Below, one piece after another: positions 33,501-45,091 of a DNA stretch of 64,000 nt. Made by a program: the position numbers and the translations under genes. The notes beneath the pieces were generated by a model. The model worked only from the letters and a program-made list of their open reading frames with translations, did not search any database and was not told where the DNA came from. Location: the NCBI GenBank assembly GCA_963680875.1, contig OY804580.1, positions 96,377,353 through 96,441,352 of the forward strand, given 5' to 3'. This DNA comes from Bathymodiolus brooksi (Eukaryota > Mollusca > Bivalvia > Mytilida > Modiolidae). How positions within the stretch are numbered: position 1 is the stretch's first letter; each line of letters begins with the position of its first letter.

Positions 33501-36436
33501 GTGACTTTAATTTGGGAACTAAGGCAGTCCTGACGGGTAAACAGTTCCTCCTCTACTAATGATGACTATAATTTGAGAACTAAGTCGGTCCTGACGGGTA
33601 AATAGTTCTCCTCTACTAATGGTGACTTTAATTCGAGAACTAAGGCGGTCCTGACGGGTAAACAGTTCCTCCTCTACTAATGGTGACTATAATTTGAGAA
33701 CTAAGCCGGTCCTCACGGGTAAACAGTTCCTCCTCTACTAATGGTGACTTTAATTTGAGAACTAAGGCGGTCCTGACGGGTAAACAGTTCCTCCTCTACT
33801 AATGGTGACTTTAATTTGAGAACTAAGCCAGTCCTGACGGATAAACAGTTCCTCCTCTACTAATGGTGACTATAATTTGAGAACTAAGGCGGTCCTGACG
33901 GGTAAACAGTTCCTCCTCTACTAATGGTGACTTTAATTTGAGAACTAAGCCGGTCCTCACGGGTAAACAGTTCCTCCTCTACTAATGGTGACTTTAATTT
34001 GAGAACTAAGGCGGTCCTGACGGGTAAACAGTTCCTCCTCTACTAATGGTGACTTTAATTTGAGAACTAAGGCGGTCCTGACAGGTAAACAGTTCCTCCT
34101 CTACTAATGGTGACTTTAATTTGAGAACTAAGCCAGTCCTGACGGGTAAATAGTTCCTCCTCTACTAATGTGACTTTAATTTGAGAACTAAGGCAGTCCT
34201 GACGGGTAAACAGTTCCTCCTCTACTAATGTGACTTTAATTTGAGAACTAAGGCAGTCCTGACGGGTAAATAGTTCCTCCTCTACTAATGGTGACTTTAA
34301 TTTGAGAACGAAGGCGGTCCTGACGTGTAAACAGTTCCTCCTCTACTAATGGTGACTATAATTTGAGAACTAAGCCGGTCCTGACGGGTAAACAGTTCCT
34401 CCTCTACTAATGGTGACTTTAATTTGAGAACTAAGCCGGTCCTGACGGGTAAATAGTTCCTCCTCTACTAATGGTGACTTTAATTTGAGAACTAAGGCGG
34501 TCCTGACGGGTAAACAGTTCCTCCTCTACTAATGGTGACTTTAATTTCAGAACTAAGCCAGTCCTGACGGATAAACAGTTCCTCCTCTACTAATGGTGAC
34601 TATAATTTGAGAACTAAGGCGGTCCTGACGGGTAAACAGTTCCTCCTCTACTAATGGTGACTTTAATTTGAGAACTAAGCCGGTCCTCACGGGTAAACAG
34701 TTCCTCCTCTACTAATGGTGACTTTAATTTGAGAACTAAGCCAGTCCTGACGGGTAAATAGTTCCTCCTCTACTAATGGTGACTATAATTTGAGAACTAA
34801 GGCAGTCCTGACGGGTAAATAGTTCCTCCTTTTCTAATGTGACTTTAATTTGAGAACTAAGGCAGTCCTGACGGGTAAACAGTTCCTCCTCTACTAATGT
34901 GACTTTAATTTGAGAACTAAGGCAGTCCTGACGGGTAACTAGTTCCTCCTCTACTAATGGTGACTTTAATTCGAGAACTAAGGCGGTCCTGACGGGTAAA
35001 CAGTTCCTCCTCTACTAATGGTGACTATAATTTGAGAACTAAGCCGGTCCTGACGGGTAAACAGTTCCTCCTCTACTAATGGTGACTTTAATTTGAGAAC
35101 TAAGCCGGTCCTGACGGGTAAACAGTTCCTCCTCTACTAATGGTGACTTTAATTTGAGAACTAAGGCAGTCCTGACGGGTAAATAGTTCCTCCTCTACTA
35201 ATGGTGACTTTAATTCGAGAACTAAGGCGGTCCTGACGGGTAAACAGTTCCTCCTCTACTAATGGTGACTATAATTTGAGAACTAAGCCGGTCCTCACGG
35301 GTAAACAGTTCCTCCTCTACTAATGGTGACTTTAATTTGAGAACTAAGCCGGTCTTCAAGGGTAAACAGTTCCTCCTCTACTAATGGTGACTTTAATTTG
35401 AGAACTAAGGCGGTCCTGACGGGTAAACAGTTCCTCCTCTACTAATGGTGACTTTAATTTGAGAACTAAGGCAGTCCTGACGGGTAAACAGTTCCTCCTC
35501 TACTAATGGTGACTTTAATTTGAGAACTAAGCCAGTCCTGACGGGTAAACAGTTCCTCCTCTACTAATGGTGACTTTAATTTGAGAACTAAGGCGGTCCT
35601 GACGGGTAAACAGTTCCTCCTCTACTAATGGTGACTTTAATTTGAGAACTAAGGCGGTCCTGACGGGTAAACAGTTCCTCCTCTACTAATGGTGACTTTA
35701 ATTTGAGAACTAAGGCGGTCCTGACGGGTAAACAGTTCCTCCTCTACTAATGGTGACTTTAATTTGAGAACTAAGCCAGTCCTGACGGGTAAACAGTTCC
35801 TCCTCTACTAATGGTGACTTTAATTTGAGAACTAAGGCGGTCCTGACGGGTAAACAGTTCCTCCTCTACTAATGGTGACTTTAATTTGAGAACTAAGCCG
35901 GTCTTCAAGGGTAAACAGTTCCTCCTCTACTAATGGTGACTTTAATTTGAGAACTAAGGCGGTCCTGACGGGTAAACAGTTCCTCCTCTACTAATGGTGA
36001 CTTTAATTCGAGAACTAAGGCGGTCCTGACGGGTAAATAGTTCCTCCTCTACTAATGGTGACTTTAATTCGAGAACTAAGGCGGTCCTGACGGGTAAACA
36101 GTTCCTCCTCTACTAATGGTGACTATAATTTGAGAACTAAGGCGGTCCTGACAGGTAAACAGTTCCTCCTCTACTAATGGTGATTATAATTTGAGAACTA
36201 AGGCAGTCCTGACGGGTAAATAGTTCCTCCTCTACTAATGGTGACTATAATTTGAGAACTAAGGCAGTCCTGACGGGTAAACAGTTCCTCCTCTACTAAT
36301 GGTGACTATAATTCGAGAACTAAGGCGGTCCTGACGGGTAAACAGTTCCTTCTCTACTAATGGTGACTTTAATTTGAGAACTAAGGCGGTCCTGACGGGT
36401 AAACAGTTCCTCCTCTACTAATGGTGACTTTAATTT
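21574..36436 (-). repeat. Satellite A: ~243 tandem copies of a 61-bp unit
   Basis: Head-to-tail array, unit 61 bp (gagaactaagccggtcct ... ctactaatggtgactttaattt); starts at 21574 and 21635 fix the period. Some units are 60 bp (aatgtgac instead of aatggtgac). Diagnostic variants are aagCCGG, aagGCGG and aagGCAG, and gacTTTaa against gacTATaa. About 21.57-24.4 kb is nearly homogeneous; from ~24.4 kb on, units carry more private changes. The unit matches part of dispersed element E (minus orientation): compare the segment from gtgaactc through ccggaaggg to agtggtaccc at 52025-52080. The left edge passes directly from an E copy (21437-21573) into the array; the right edge stops in unrelated DNA. 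Strand given is the orientation relative to E. No long open frame; no gene inside. Confidence 0.97.
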
Positions 36437-37554
36437 AACCACTCAATAGTGTTTAGTATTACCACTTAACACATTTTATTTTTCTGATAACAAACTTAAT
36501 AAGTTATTGACGGTAAACATACGAATTTGAAGGTGATATGGATTGTAATCATATGTTATAACAGTTATATTGAATTGGTTGCTCCAGAAGGACCACTCAT
36601 TGAAGTAGATTGCAACTTTATATTTGTTTGTTTGTTTGATGGGTGTTTAACGCCACTTTCAACAATATTTCAGTTATATCGTGGCGGTCAGTTTTATTAA
36701 TGGAGGAAACCGGAGTACCCGGAGCAAACCACCGACCTGCCGCAAGTCACGATTGATACTTTAAAAGGTCTCTGGTAGGAACAGATTTGGGCACTTAAAT
36801 AATGAGGTCGCTGGTCGTGATTTATTAAAGTTTGATATACTATATACCAGAGCTACCGTTAAAACGATAGAATGGTAAATTAGAAGATATCGCTCTGGGG
36901 AGATATTAGGTAGGAACTAAAAAAGGCAAAAATATTAATTGGCATCATAGATGTTAACCATGATAAATATTTTTACCGAAAACTACCAATCTACTGCAAA
37001 TTTGATAATAGGATAAAGCTATACCGTTTACAGCAGAACTTGCAAGCGTTAAGTGGTGAAGGGGCTGATTGTAATGGTAAATGTTAGGTGGATCCTTTAT
37101 TTCATTAATGATGGGCCCACAAGGGGCACACTACCGTTCACATTTATCATTAATTTATAACATGAATATGAAAAAAATAGCTGTTCTCACTGTTGTATGT
37201 TAGGGCTGTCAACACAATGAGATTTGTGGCGTTTGAAACGCAATGAAATAACATCATTTCACCAATATTAGTATATTAATCGAATACTCCCTGGCCAAGT
37301 AAACAAGTTGCTAAAGTTCTCGTTTTTTCTCATAATTCCCTTTGTAAAATGATATATAGATAATGTAGTTTTATTAAATCTGACTGGTGGGTGATTGGGT
37401 GACTAATTTCAAACACAAAACATTGTTTAGTACCAGCAAGGGATGTACAGTTCAATTTTTTTTTTTTGCATTGCATTCTAATTTAAAATTACATGTTTCG
37501 TCTGATATTTAATGAAGAGCTATGATAATGAGAATTACAAAAACCAAATCTTGA
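36437..37554. other. Unique DNA right of satellite A
   Basis: Besides the SINE at 36635-36752 I see nothing. 37681-38117, 38605-38849 and 38961-39167 are also without recognisable content. Confidence 0.45.
36635..36752 (-). mobile_element. SINE family 1, truncated
   Basis: gggtgtttaacgccactttc to ctgccgcaagtcac; the head half is missing. Confidence 0.7.
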
Positions 37555-37680
37555 CCATAACCGATTCTGGCTACCCTGTTTAGGCCCTTTGGTTTTCTTG
37601 CTCCCAAATATTTGTAGATTATTTGAGTGTACACGATGAATGTTATTCCAGAAACCAGTCGTTCGTACTAAATTTAAGAT
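37555..37680 (+). mobile_element. Dispersed family D fragment
   Basis: ggctaccctgtttaggccct, cgatgaatgttattccagaa, cgttcgtactaaatttaaga. Confidence 0.5.
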
Positions 37681-38117
37681 GTTATAGAAACATTTTAATA
37701 TTTTGCTTATGAAACGTTTGTATAATTTAATGTTTACTAATATGGGCGGCTTTCCATTTCCTACGATTTATTATTTTTAATAATATCCATGTCTTTGTTC
37801 ATATTATGTTACAAGCAACATTTTTATGGTTTTGTTATACTCCTATATTTTTTTGTATTATTTCTAATCCAATAAGTATTTGCGTTGCATACTGAGACAT
37901 AAAAACACTGTAACATGAATGCATTCTTTTCCTTTGATCTTTTTATGGTTTATATACCAGAATGCTATAAGCAACGGCTAAGGCCTATGAAATAATACAC
38001 ACAGATACGAGATATTGCATACTTTAAATCTGGGGTGTAGTTTTATTACTATCAGAGAGCCGTGCAATTTTGAAGGATCTAGATGTGATATTTCATGGCT
38101 TCATGTTACAAATCATC

Positions 38118-38188
38118 TATACCACGTACGGTTTTCCGAGTTGAACGGTTAAACAATCTCACGCTTCGCAGAAAACCGTGGTATAAAT
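38118..38188. repeat. Imperfect palindrome
   Basis: tataccacgtacggttttc pairs with gaaaaccgtggtata across ~38 bases. It could be a miniature element or a relic hairpin. Confidence 0.4.
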
Positions 38189-38377
38189 ACTACTTAAAAG
38201 ACAAATAGGATGTAACTAATGGTTTGTAAACATTCAATTACGTTTGTATATTTATATAATGTATTAAACTGGAGGAAATCAAAAGACAATTTATGTCGAA
38301 CATTTAATTGTTTGTGCTAAATATTTGTGTGTACTTTTTGCATTTTAAGATTAATGCTAAAGAGTTGGTTAGTTGGT

Positions 38378-38604
38378 TTTACGGTGTTCAACGCCACTTT
38401 CAAGAATATTTCAATTATATCGTGGTGGTCAGTTTTATTGGTGGAGGAAACCGGAGTGCCCGGAGAAAACCACCGACCTGTCGCAAGTCACTGACAAACT
38501 TTATCACATAATGTTGGGGTCCGAACTCCCAATGTTAGTTGTGATAGGCACTGCATACATAGGTAGTTGTAAATCCAACTACAATACGATTACGACCATG
38601 ACGT
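38378..38604 (-). mobile_element. SINE family 1, near full length
   Basis: acggtgttcaacgccacttt to caatacgattacgaccatga; missing part of the box-B region. Confidence 0.75.
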
Positions 38605-38849
38605 TCTCTAATGTTAAAGAGAATATTAATGATGACGCAATGCAATAAATAATTAAGTGCGTATCATTTTATACAAGTAGAAAATGTACGCTTTTATGTG
38701 TTCCAAATGTAGACCTAATGTATCCCAAAACCGATTAGATATCTCTATCTGACATTTAATTGATTTTTAAGGAAATATAATAATATTATGTTAACGATTC
38801 CACTGCTTATTTTGTAATAACATCTAGCAAAACTGTTCAAATTTAAAGT

Positions 38850-38960
38850 TCTTAAATAATGCAATTATTATCAAAACTAAGGTTCTTCTCCCTCATGCAT
38901 AGGTGTTCTTAGCCGATTTTGGTTATCTTGGTGAGTTTATCTCCATCACATACTTATAAT
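38850..38960 (+). mobile_element. Dispersed family D fragment
   Basis: gcaattattatcaaaactaa, ggttcttctccctcatgcat, ccgattttggttatcttgg. Confidence 0.5.
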
Positions 38961-39167
38961 TACATGTATGGTAACTACTCTTGCATAATTTGTTTGACGA
39001 AACTCTCAGTACATTTTAATTATTTATGTAAAATAACAAAAGATTAGTGGAATTAAAGTTTGCTGTAATTAAGAAAAACTATAAATTAAATTTATTATTT
39101 GACCAGATTATTCTTTTAGTGTGTTGTCATGGTATTTGTTCGATTCTAAAGCTTATCAAGTCAACTA

Positions 39168-39318
39168 TCACTGTTGATTATGTACAAAAGATAAACGCTA
39201 CTTTAAAATTGAGAAGGAGACGGAACGAACAAGAATAACCCCGTACCACTGATTATGTACATGATAAAACGCTACTATAAAATTGACAGGGATACGGAAC
39301 GAACCAGGCTAACCCCGG
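39168..39318 (+). repeat. ~80-bp tandem duplication
   Basis: ttgattatgtacaaaagata..gacggaacgaacaagaataa is followed by its diverged copy ctgattatgtacatgataaa..tacggaacgaaccaggctaa. Confidence 0.75.
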
Positions 39319-39519
39319 ATCAACACATTAAGAGCTTTTATTGAGGGGTGACAGTATGTCTTATGTCTGTATAACCTTACCAATAACTGAATAGCAACGA
39401 TATGTTATCATATGCATGTCCAGGTAAAAAAAGGCAAACTATATTACCAATGCTGATAACATAGTTTTTCAATCTAATATTTTTTCATGTACGACTTTGA
39501 AGTTAATTTCTATAAACTC

Positions 39520-39668
39520 ATATACAGCATTATATGATAAAGTTTGTCAGTGACTTGTTGCAGGTCTGTGGTTTTATCCGAGTTCTCCGGTTTCCTCCAC
39601 CAATAAAAAAAACTGGCCGTCACGATATAACTGACATATTGTTGAAAGTGGCGTTACACATCATTTAC
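39520..39668 (+). mobile_element. SINE family 1, 5'-truncated
   Basis: atacagcattatatgataaa to gtggcgttacacatca. It ends ~25 bp before the inverted-repeat pair. Confidence 0.65.
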
Positions 39669-39691
39669 CCTAACCCTTCGTAGACATCACT

Positions 39692-40420
39692 ATGGTGATC
39701 TTCCACGAGTGATAGAAATTCAATGTCTTTTCGCGAGTGGAGCGAAGCGAAACGAGCGAAAAGAAACACAAATTTCTATCACGAGTGGAAGATCACCCGG
39801 GCTTTCCCAACAACGCATGTAAGTACCTATTTCTTCCGTAAACCATCAACTTTCACTATCGCCAACTCCTAGAGACGCCCGCCATTGATCAGTAACTAAT
39901 TTGCATAAATTATCAGATCAATATCATTGAGTGTTATGAAATACACATCACATAAAATTGACTTTTGTGACACCGACTAATAAACTAAGTAGCTTTCTAC
40001 TGATATTTGAGCTTTTCTCACTAATATTTTATTGAAAGTACAGTATTTTCCTTCATGAGATATGACGTGTCACATATGTTGACGTCATTGAAGAATGACG
40101 TCAAAGGTACGGAAAAGGACATCTAGAAATACGAAAAAATGAAAATAAAAGACACAAATATATATAATACGGTTGGAGTCTGTATTTGAAAAAAAACGAT
40201 GGTTAAATCCGTAATATATCTGTTATTCAGCTATCAGACAGGGTATATAATGTGACATTCCCGGCTTAGGATATATATTTAAACGATTTTGTTCTTGTTA
40301 GAGGCGTTCTGATTGGATGTCACAACGAGTAGAGACGACGTCTTAACTCGGTCGTTTCAACCCGAAAACGGCCATTTACGGAAGAATAATAGGTTCTTGC
40401 ATACGTTCTTTGGAAAGACC
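39692..40420. mobile_element. Inverted-repeat element, tandem unit 1 (~728 bp)
   Basis: Begins with a hairpin: gtgatcttccacgagtgata (39695) pairs with tatcacgagtggaagatcac (39777-39795) around a smaller palindromic loop rich in gcgag/gagcg. A core follows whose ends are themselves inverted: cccgggctttcccaacaacg..acctatttcttccgtaaa (39797-39843) against tttacggaagaataataggt..tttggaaagaccgggtgatc (40375-40428). The core carries two palindromic TGACGTCA sites (40080-40087, 40096-40103). No coding frame. Probably a non-autonomous DNA transposon; superfamily not assigned. Confidence 0.7.
40080..40103. promoter_or_regulatory. Paired CRE-like palindromes in an inverted-repeat element
   Basis: Two perfect TGACGTCA octamers 8 bases apart, conserved in the second unit (40813-40836). 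TGACGTCA is the consensus CREB/ATF site. Whether they act here is unknown. Confidence 0.4.
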
Positions 40421-41125
40421 GGGTGATCTTCCACGAGTGATAAAATGTTTATGTCTTTTCGTGAGTGGAGCGCAGCGAAACGAGCGAAAAGACACAAAAA
40501 TTTCTATCACGAGTGGAAGATCACACGGGCTTTCCCAACAACGCATGTAAGTACCTATTTCTTCCGTAAACCAACAACTTTCACTATCGCAAACTCCTAG
40601 AGACGCCCGCCATTGATCAGTAACTAATTTGCATAAATTATCAGATCAATATCATTGAGCGTTATGAAATAAAATTTACTTTTGTGACACCGACTAATAA
40701 ACTAAGTAGCTTTCTACTGATATTTGAGCTTTTCTCACTAATATTTTATTGAAAGTACAGTATTTTCCTTCATGAGACATCCCATACATGAAATATGACG
40801 TGACACATATGTTGACGTCATTGAAGAATGACGTCAAAAGTACGGAAAAGGACATCTAGAAATACGAAAAAATTAAAATAAAAGACAGAAATATATTTAA
40901 TACGGTTGGAGTCTGTATTTGAAAAAAAACCAATGGTTAAATCCGTAATATATATGTTATTCAGCTATCAGACAGGGTATATAATGTGACATTCCCGCCT
41001 TAGGGTATATATTTAAACGATTTTGTTTTCTTGTTAGAGGCGTTCTGATTGGATGTCACAACGAGTAAAGACGAGTGCACGTGGACTCGTCTTACCTCGG
41101 TCGTCTTCACCCGAAAACGGCCATT
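40421..41125. mobile_element. Inverted-repeat element, tandem unit 2
   Basis: Direct repeat of the preceding unit (acctatttcttccg at 39825 recurs at 40553, spacing 728). Same hairpin (from 40423), same core with two TGACGTCA sites (40813-40820, 40829-40836), same closing end tttacggaagaat at ~41126. It differs by small indels (extra cccatacatgaa near 40786, extra gtgcacgtggact near 41074) and lacks the third hairpin after its right end. Confidence 0.7.
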
Positions 41126-41189
41126 TACGGAAGAATTTATGTTCTTACATTGAAAGATTTGAATTAATGAGGCTTACACACACAACCAT

Positions 41190-41272
41190 TTTGATTGATT
41201 GATTGGTTGATTGATTAATTGATTGATTAGAGCCAACTTTAGCACTGAATATTTCAGCTATATCATGGTGTG
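41190..41272 (-). mobile_element. SINE tail with (CAAT)n end
   Basis: (ATTG)n-rich start followed by agccaactttagcactgaat and tttcagctatatcatggtg. Confidence 0.55.
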
Positions 41273-41915
41273 AACAAATCTGAGCCATTTTGATGATATT
41301 TGCTAAAACAAAGTTAGAAATAGAAAACCGATGCAGTGAAATATAAACAGACAAAAAAATAAAGCCAATTTCACAATAAAACGGTAATCTCTTTCTAGTT
41401 TTGTGTATACCATTTCACAATTGATTTATTTTGATTTATTTTGCTTTATAAGTGTTATTAACAAAAAACAAATACAAGCGCCTCCTTATCTGTAAAACTT
41501 GATAAATGCGAAAAAGTAGAGATTTAAAGAATTAAACCTAATAATTGAATGATTGGTTTGTTGAATTTTATCTTGGTATTTTGTTATTATACTGATAGGA
41601 CGTTCGAGTTAAGCAGGTACATGTTATTAGTTAGCAATAACGTTGTCTAACACAAGTGTAAGTAAAGGTCATATAGACGAAATCACACTGTTATCTCTAA
41701 CGTTTAACTTGCTGCAAATGGTGACTTACACGGTCACACAAGATCAAGTTATACAACTGTTAGACCTAATGGGAACACTTGTGTTGGGTTTCCTGGATGT
41801 TAATTAATGAAGAGAGGATTTTGGATTTTATTTTTTCGGAAAGTTTTTCTGATTACGTATAAACATTGACGACAAGGTGAGAATATAATATAGGGTTAGG
41901 GTTATGCAGTATTTT
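41273..41915. other. Unique AT-rich DNA
   Basis: No feature recognised. Same for 42082-42336 and 43873-44134. Confidence 0.45.
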
Positions 41916-42081
41916 TTAATGGTTTATGCTGTTTAAAGCCACTTTCAACAATATTTCAGTTGTATCGTGGCGGTCAGTCTTATTGGTGGAAGAAACCGGA
42001 GTACCCGTAGAAAACCACTGACCTGTCACCTTTCTCAAGTCACTGACAAACTTTATCACATAATGTTGTATCGAGTATACA
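41916..42081 (-). mobile_element. SINE family 1, truncated
   Basis: atgctgtttaaagccacttt to aatgttgtatcgagtatac. Confidence 0.65.
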
Positions 42082-42336
42082 TTGAAATAATAATGTAAAT
42101 TATTTGTCATAACTGTTGTATTCGGTGTCTAAAGCAAACAAAAAATATTTAAAAAAAATTAATTAACCTGAGGAATGAAAAAACAAATTAAAAAGCAATA
42201 AAGGTTTTTAATCTGTTTTATCAACTGTGCTTTCATCATTTAAAAAAAAAGGATACAAGACTAAAAAAAAATATTATCCTTAATCCTTAGAATGAGTCAA
42301 ACTTTATTTATACATCAACAAATTACTTCATTACAT

Positions 42337-42541
42337 TGCCCTATCACCACTAGCATTGTGAGTTCGAATCCCGCTCAGACGAGGTGTACTCGATACAACA
42401 TTATGTGATAAAGTTTGTCAGTGACTTGAGGCAGGTCAGTGGTTTTCTCCTGGTACTCCGGTTTCCTCCACCAATAAAACTGACCTCCACGATATAGCTG
42501 AAATTTTGTTGAAAGTGGCGTTAAACACCATAACCCTAACC
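42337..42541 (+). mobile_element. SINE family 1, head-truncated
   Basis: ccctatcaccactagcattg, box B gagttcgaatccc, tail gtggcgttaaacaccataac. Confidence 0.72.
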
Positions 42542-42737
42542 CCATTATATTGCACTTATCCTTTGAATAGTTCGCAACACTCACAGGGAGGGTTATTAAA
42601 ATGGGGGTTTTGATTGCCACGTGCACATTGACAAGAGAAGATGACTAATAGGACAGTTTGCCTAGCAACGGGACATATACGACCACCCATGACAACAAAC
42701 TGTTGTTAAGTAGGAGTTACCTGAAGTGGTATTTTAG

Positions 42738-43863
42738 TAGACCGAGATTCCTCTGTCGTTTAACGGCATTGATAATCTTGCTGTAGCCGTTCAACGACAG
42801 AGGGTGATACATACGGAAACCATCAAATTTGCCTCACAGCCATAGTATCGGCACATTTCCACGTTTCGTGGCTATCGGATTTTATTTTCTATCATAAACC
42901 TTATATAAATCGCTTCACCAATCATTTTTCTATTCATTCATAACCATCTTACCCCCAGAAAGTGGTGTTACACTCCATTACAGCACGATTTTGCCTTAGA
43001 TCCTATTATTCCGCCATTTGACTTCCATTTTCGAATCTACACACGTGATCTCGCGATACTAACTGAATGATGACAGCAACGCATTGCATGATGGGAGCTA
43101 ATTAATGCAGCGTGCCAAATTATTTGGAGCATTATTTGCATACGTAAACAACATTCAAATCACATGGAAGACGATACATTTAAGCGTATTCTGCAGGACA
43201 AACAGTCCATCTACAGATCAAAGAAGAGCAGAAGGAAATTATACAGAATGTGTTGGAAAGAAAAGATTCAATGGCAGAGTGTTACCAACGGGCTTCGGAA
43301 AGAGCATGTGTTACGTTCCCCCTTTTTGTTTTTGGACAAGGTACTACATTTTTTTTTTCTTATGGTTATCTGTAATTCACTAAATTTGCTGTTAAAATCA
43401 TTACCAATCAATATAATCAACTGTATTAAATTTTATGTTAATTGTTCTGCCTTAACAGGCGCCTATGATTGGCAATAAAAATATTTGTTTGTTTGTTTAT
43501 ATGCAAATTATCTCCCATGATACATTGCGGTAATCGTAGTTTTCTCGTAGTCACGTGACAAGTGTTTGAAAAATGGAAGACAAATGTCGAAATCATAGGT
43601 TCTAAGGCAAAATCGTGCTGTAATGGAGTGTAACACCACTTTCTGAGGGTAAGATGTTTATGAATGAATAGAAAAATGATTGGTGAAGCGATTTATATAA
43701 GGTTTATGATAGAAAATAAAATCCGATAGCCACGAAACGTGGAAATGTGCTGACCCAGAGTTGGAGAAGCAAATCCGCTGTTTTCCGTATGTATCACCCT
43801 CTGTCGTTGAACGGCTACAGCAAGATTATCAATGCCGTTAAACGACAGAGGAATCTCGGTCTA
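42738..43863. mobile_element. Mutator-like element (MULE) with captured RecQ-like exon
   Basis: A 1126-bp element bounded by perfect 9-bp target duplications GTATTTTAG (42729-42737 and 43864-43872). Long terminal inverted repeats start TAGACCGAGATTCCTCTGTC and end with its complement. The outer ~265 bp on each side (to ~43005 and from ~43596) pair well, apart from a diverged patch near 42820-42855 / 43745-43785; a weaker inverted match extends to ~43105 and from ~43496. Each outer end also holds a small inverted repeat (ctctgtcgtttaacggc ... gccgttcaacgacagag). Long TIRs and 9-bp duplications are typical of the Mutator superfamily. No transposase is present, so it is non-autonomous. The ~390-bp centre carries a gene fragment (see 43164-43340). 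The perfect target duplication suggests fairly recent insertion. Confidence 0.85.
43164..43340 (+). pseudogene. RecQ-family helicase motif 0/I exon fragment inside the MULE
   Basis: Frame starting at 43223 reads EEQKEIIQNVLERKDSMA, like the Q-motif region of RecQ helicases. After a frame change near 43277 it continues VLPTGFGKSMCYVPP (43279 on), a Walker A (motif I) of RecQ type. An apparent GT donor follows at 43341 (caag|gtacta) and a possible acceptor at 43457-43458 (ttaacag). The spacing between Q-motif and Walker A agrees with RecQ. At least two frame changes (near 43220 and 43277) make it non-functional as it stands. RecQ enzymes unwind DNA 3'-5' using ATP; only about 55 residues are here. 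It is best read as a host or transposon exon captured by the surrounding MULE. An alternative is a remnant of a larger element's own helicase. Confidence 0.7.
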
Positions 43864-44134
43864 GTATTTTAGGTGCGTGTAGTGTGACATTCTACAAGCA
43901 CGAGGGACTCAATTACGCCCCGTTCTAAGGGCGAGTCGTGTATTTGATTTTTCTCGCTCAACTAAAGGACGCATCTTTTCTCGGTGATATTAAGTTTTGA
44001 AGAAAGATTCAAGTTTGTTAGCTTAACTACTCATTATTGTTATAAAAAATTGTTTTGTTTTCATTTCACGCCTGCTACAAAACACTTGTAAAATCGTTAG
44101 GTTTTGTTGTAACAAAACAAAAATATTTTTAAAC

Positions 44135-44310
44135 AAAATGGCCAAAATCGTGATAAAGACGTTCAATTTAAGAAGGAACTGGTATGTTAATTGGAATAAC
44201 GCAATATGAATTATTAGTAAAACAAAATGGCCGACTCGTGATTTAAGCGTTCAATTTAAAAAAGAAACCATATGTTAATTGGAATACCGCAATTTGAATT
44301 ATTAGCAACA
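44135..44310 (+). repeat. ~93-bp tandem duplication
   Basis: aacaaaatggccaaaatcgt..atgttaattggaataacgc repeated once (44218-44310) with about 10% differences by eye. Confidence 0.75.
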
Positions 44311-44553
44311 AAGACATAAATATGTTCCATTCTGTGCAATGGTTGTGTAATATGTTTATTATACAACTAATGTAAAATGGAGGTAATAATGTCGTCGTTA
44401 AAAGTTCATTACGTTTGATAGAAATGTATTACGAATACCAGCTCCCTGTAGCTTGATTTATTGTATGTTATTTAATTCCAATTGAGGATGAATTTGTTAT
44501 TTAATGAGCAGATTATAGGGCGATAATGTTTCCTCGAATTAACATAAAGTTTT

Positions 44554-44618
44554 TTCACGCCACGATATAGCTGAACTATTGATAAAGTTGGCGTTAAACA
44601 CAAATCAATCGATCAATG
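44554..44618 (+). mobile_element. SINE tail with (CAAT)n end
   Basis: cacgccacgatatagctgaa..ggcgttaaacacaaatcaat. Confidence 0.55.
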
Positions 44619-44984
44619 TTTCCTCGACGGTTTCTTCACGAAATTGAAATTGATAAATCTACTACAGAATGCAGTTTAAAAATAAAATAACTAATGCTGG
44701 ATACAGCCGACAATTGATACTATATAAACGTTAGAGAAAACCGAAAAGACTTCCAAGAATTAACATTTCAGAGATACATGCAACATTGGACACAAGACAT
44801 CAAACAAAAAACAAACAATATCAAGTAAACAAACAAACAAACAAAAACAAAAACACACAACACTGAAAACTAGAACCCCACCAAAAAGCCCGGTTTGATG
44901 TATTTCTCAGGTAAGCAAAATAAAAAAATGAGGGACTAAAGAACTCGTAATCAATTTCGAATGCCAATATTAGCAGGTTTATGT

Positions 44985-45060
44985 AGGAAGCATTGGTGGT
45001 GTAATTGTTAGAGCGTGTTTGTCTCTCGTGCAAAAAGATCGTCGATTGGATCATCTATCA
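44985..45060 (+). mobile_element. tRNA-like head fragment, SINE family 3-like
   Basis: ggtggtgtaattgttagagc followed by tcgtcgattggatcatc; only the tRNA-like part is present. Confidence 0.45.
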
Positions 45061-45091
45061 AATCAAGCCAGTATACAAATGTAGCTATGGA

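Noticed and set aside
17664..36436. CRISPR-like array
   Set aside because: Units are contiguous with no variable spacers, in a eukaryotic context.
21574..36436. Centromere identity of satellite A
   Set aside because: Unit length and AT content fit many satellites; no CENP-B-box-like motif seen, and the array is only 15 kb.
43105..43478. Intact helicase gene
   Set aside because: Only one motif region is present, split over different frames, inside a transposon.
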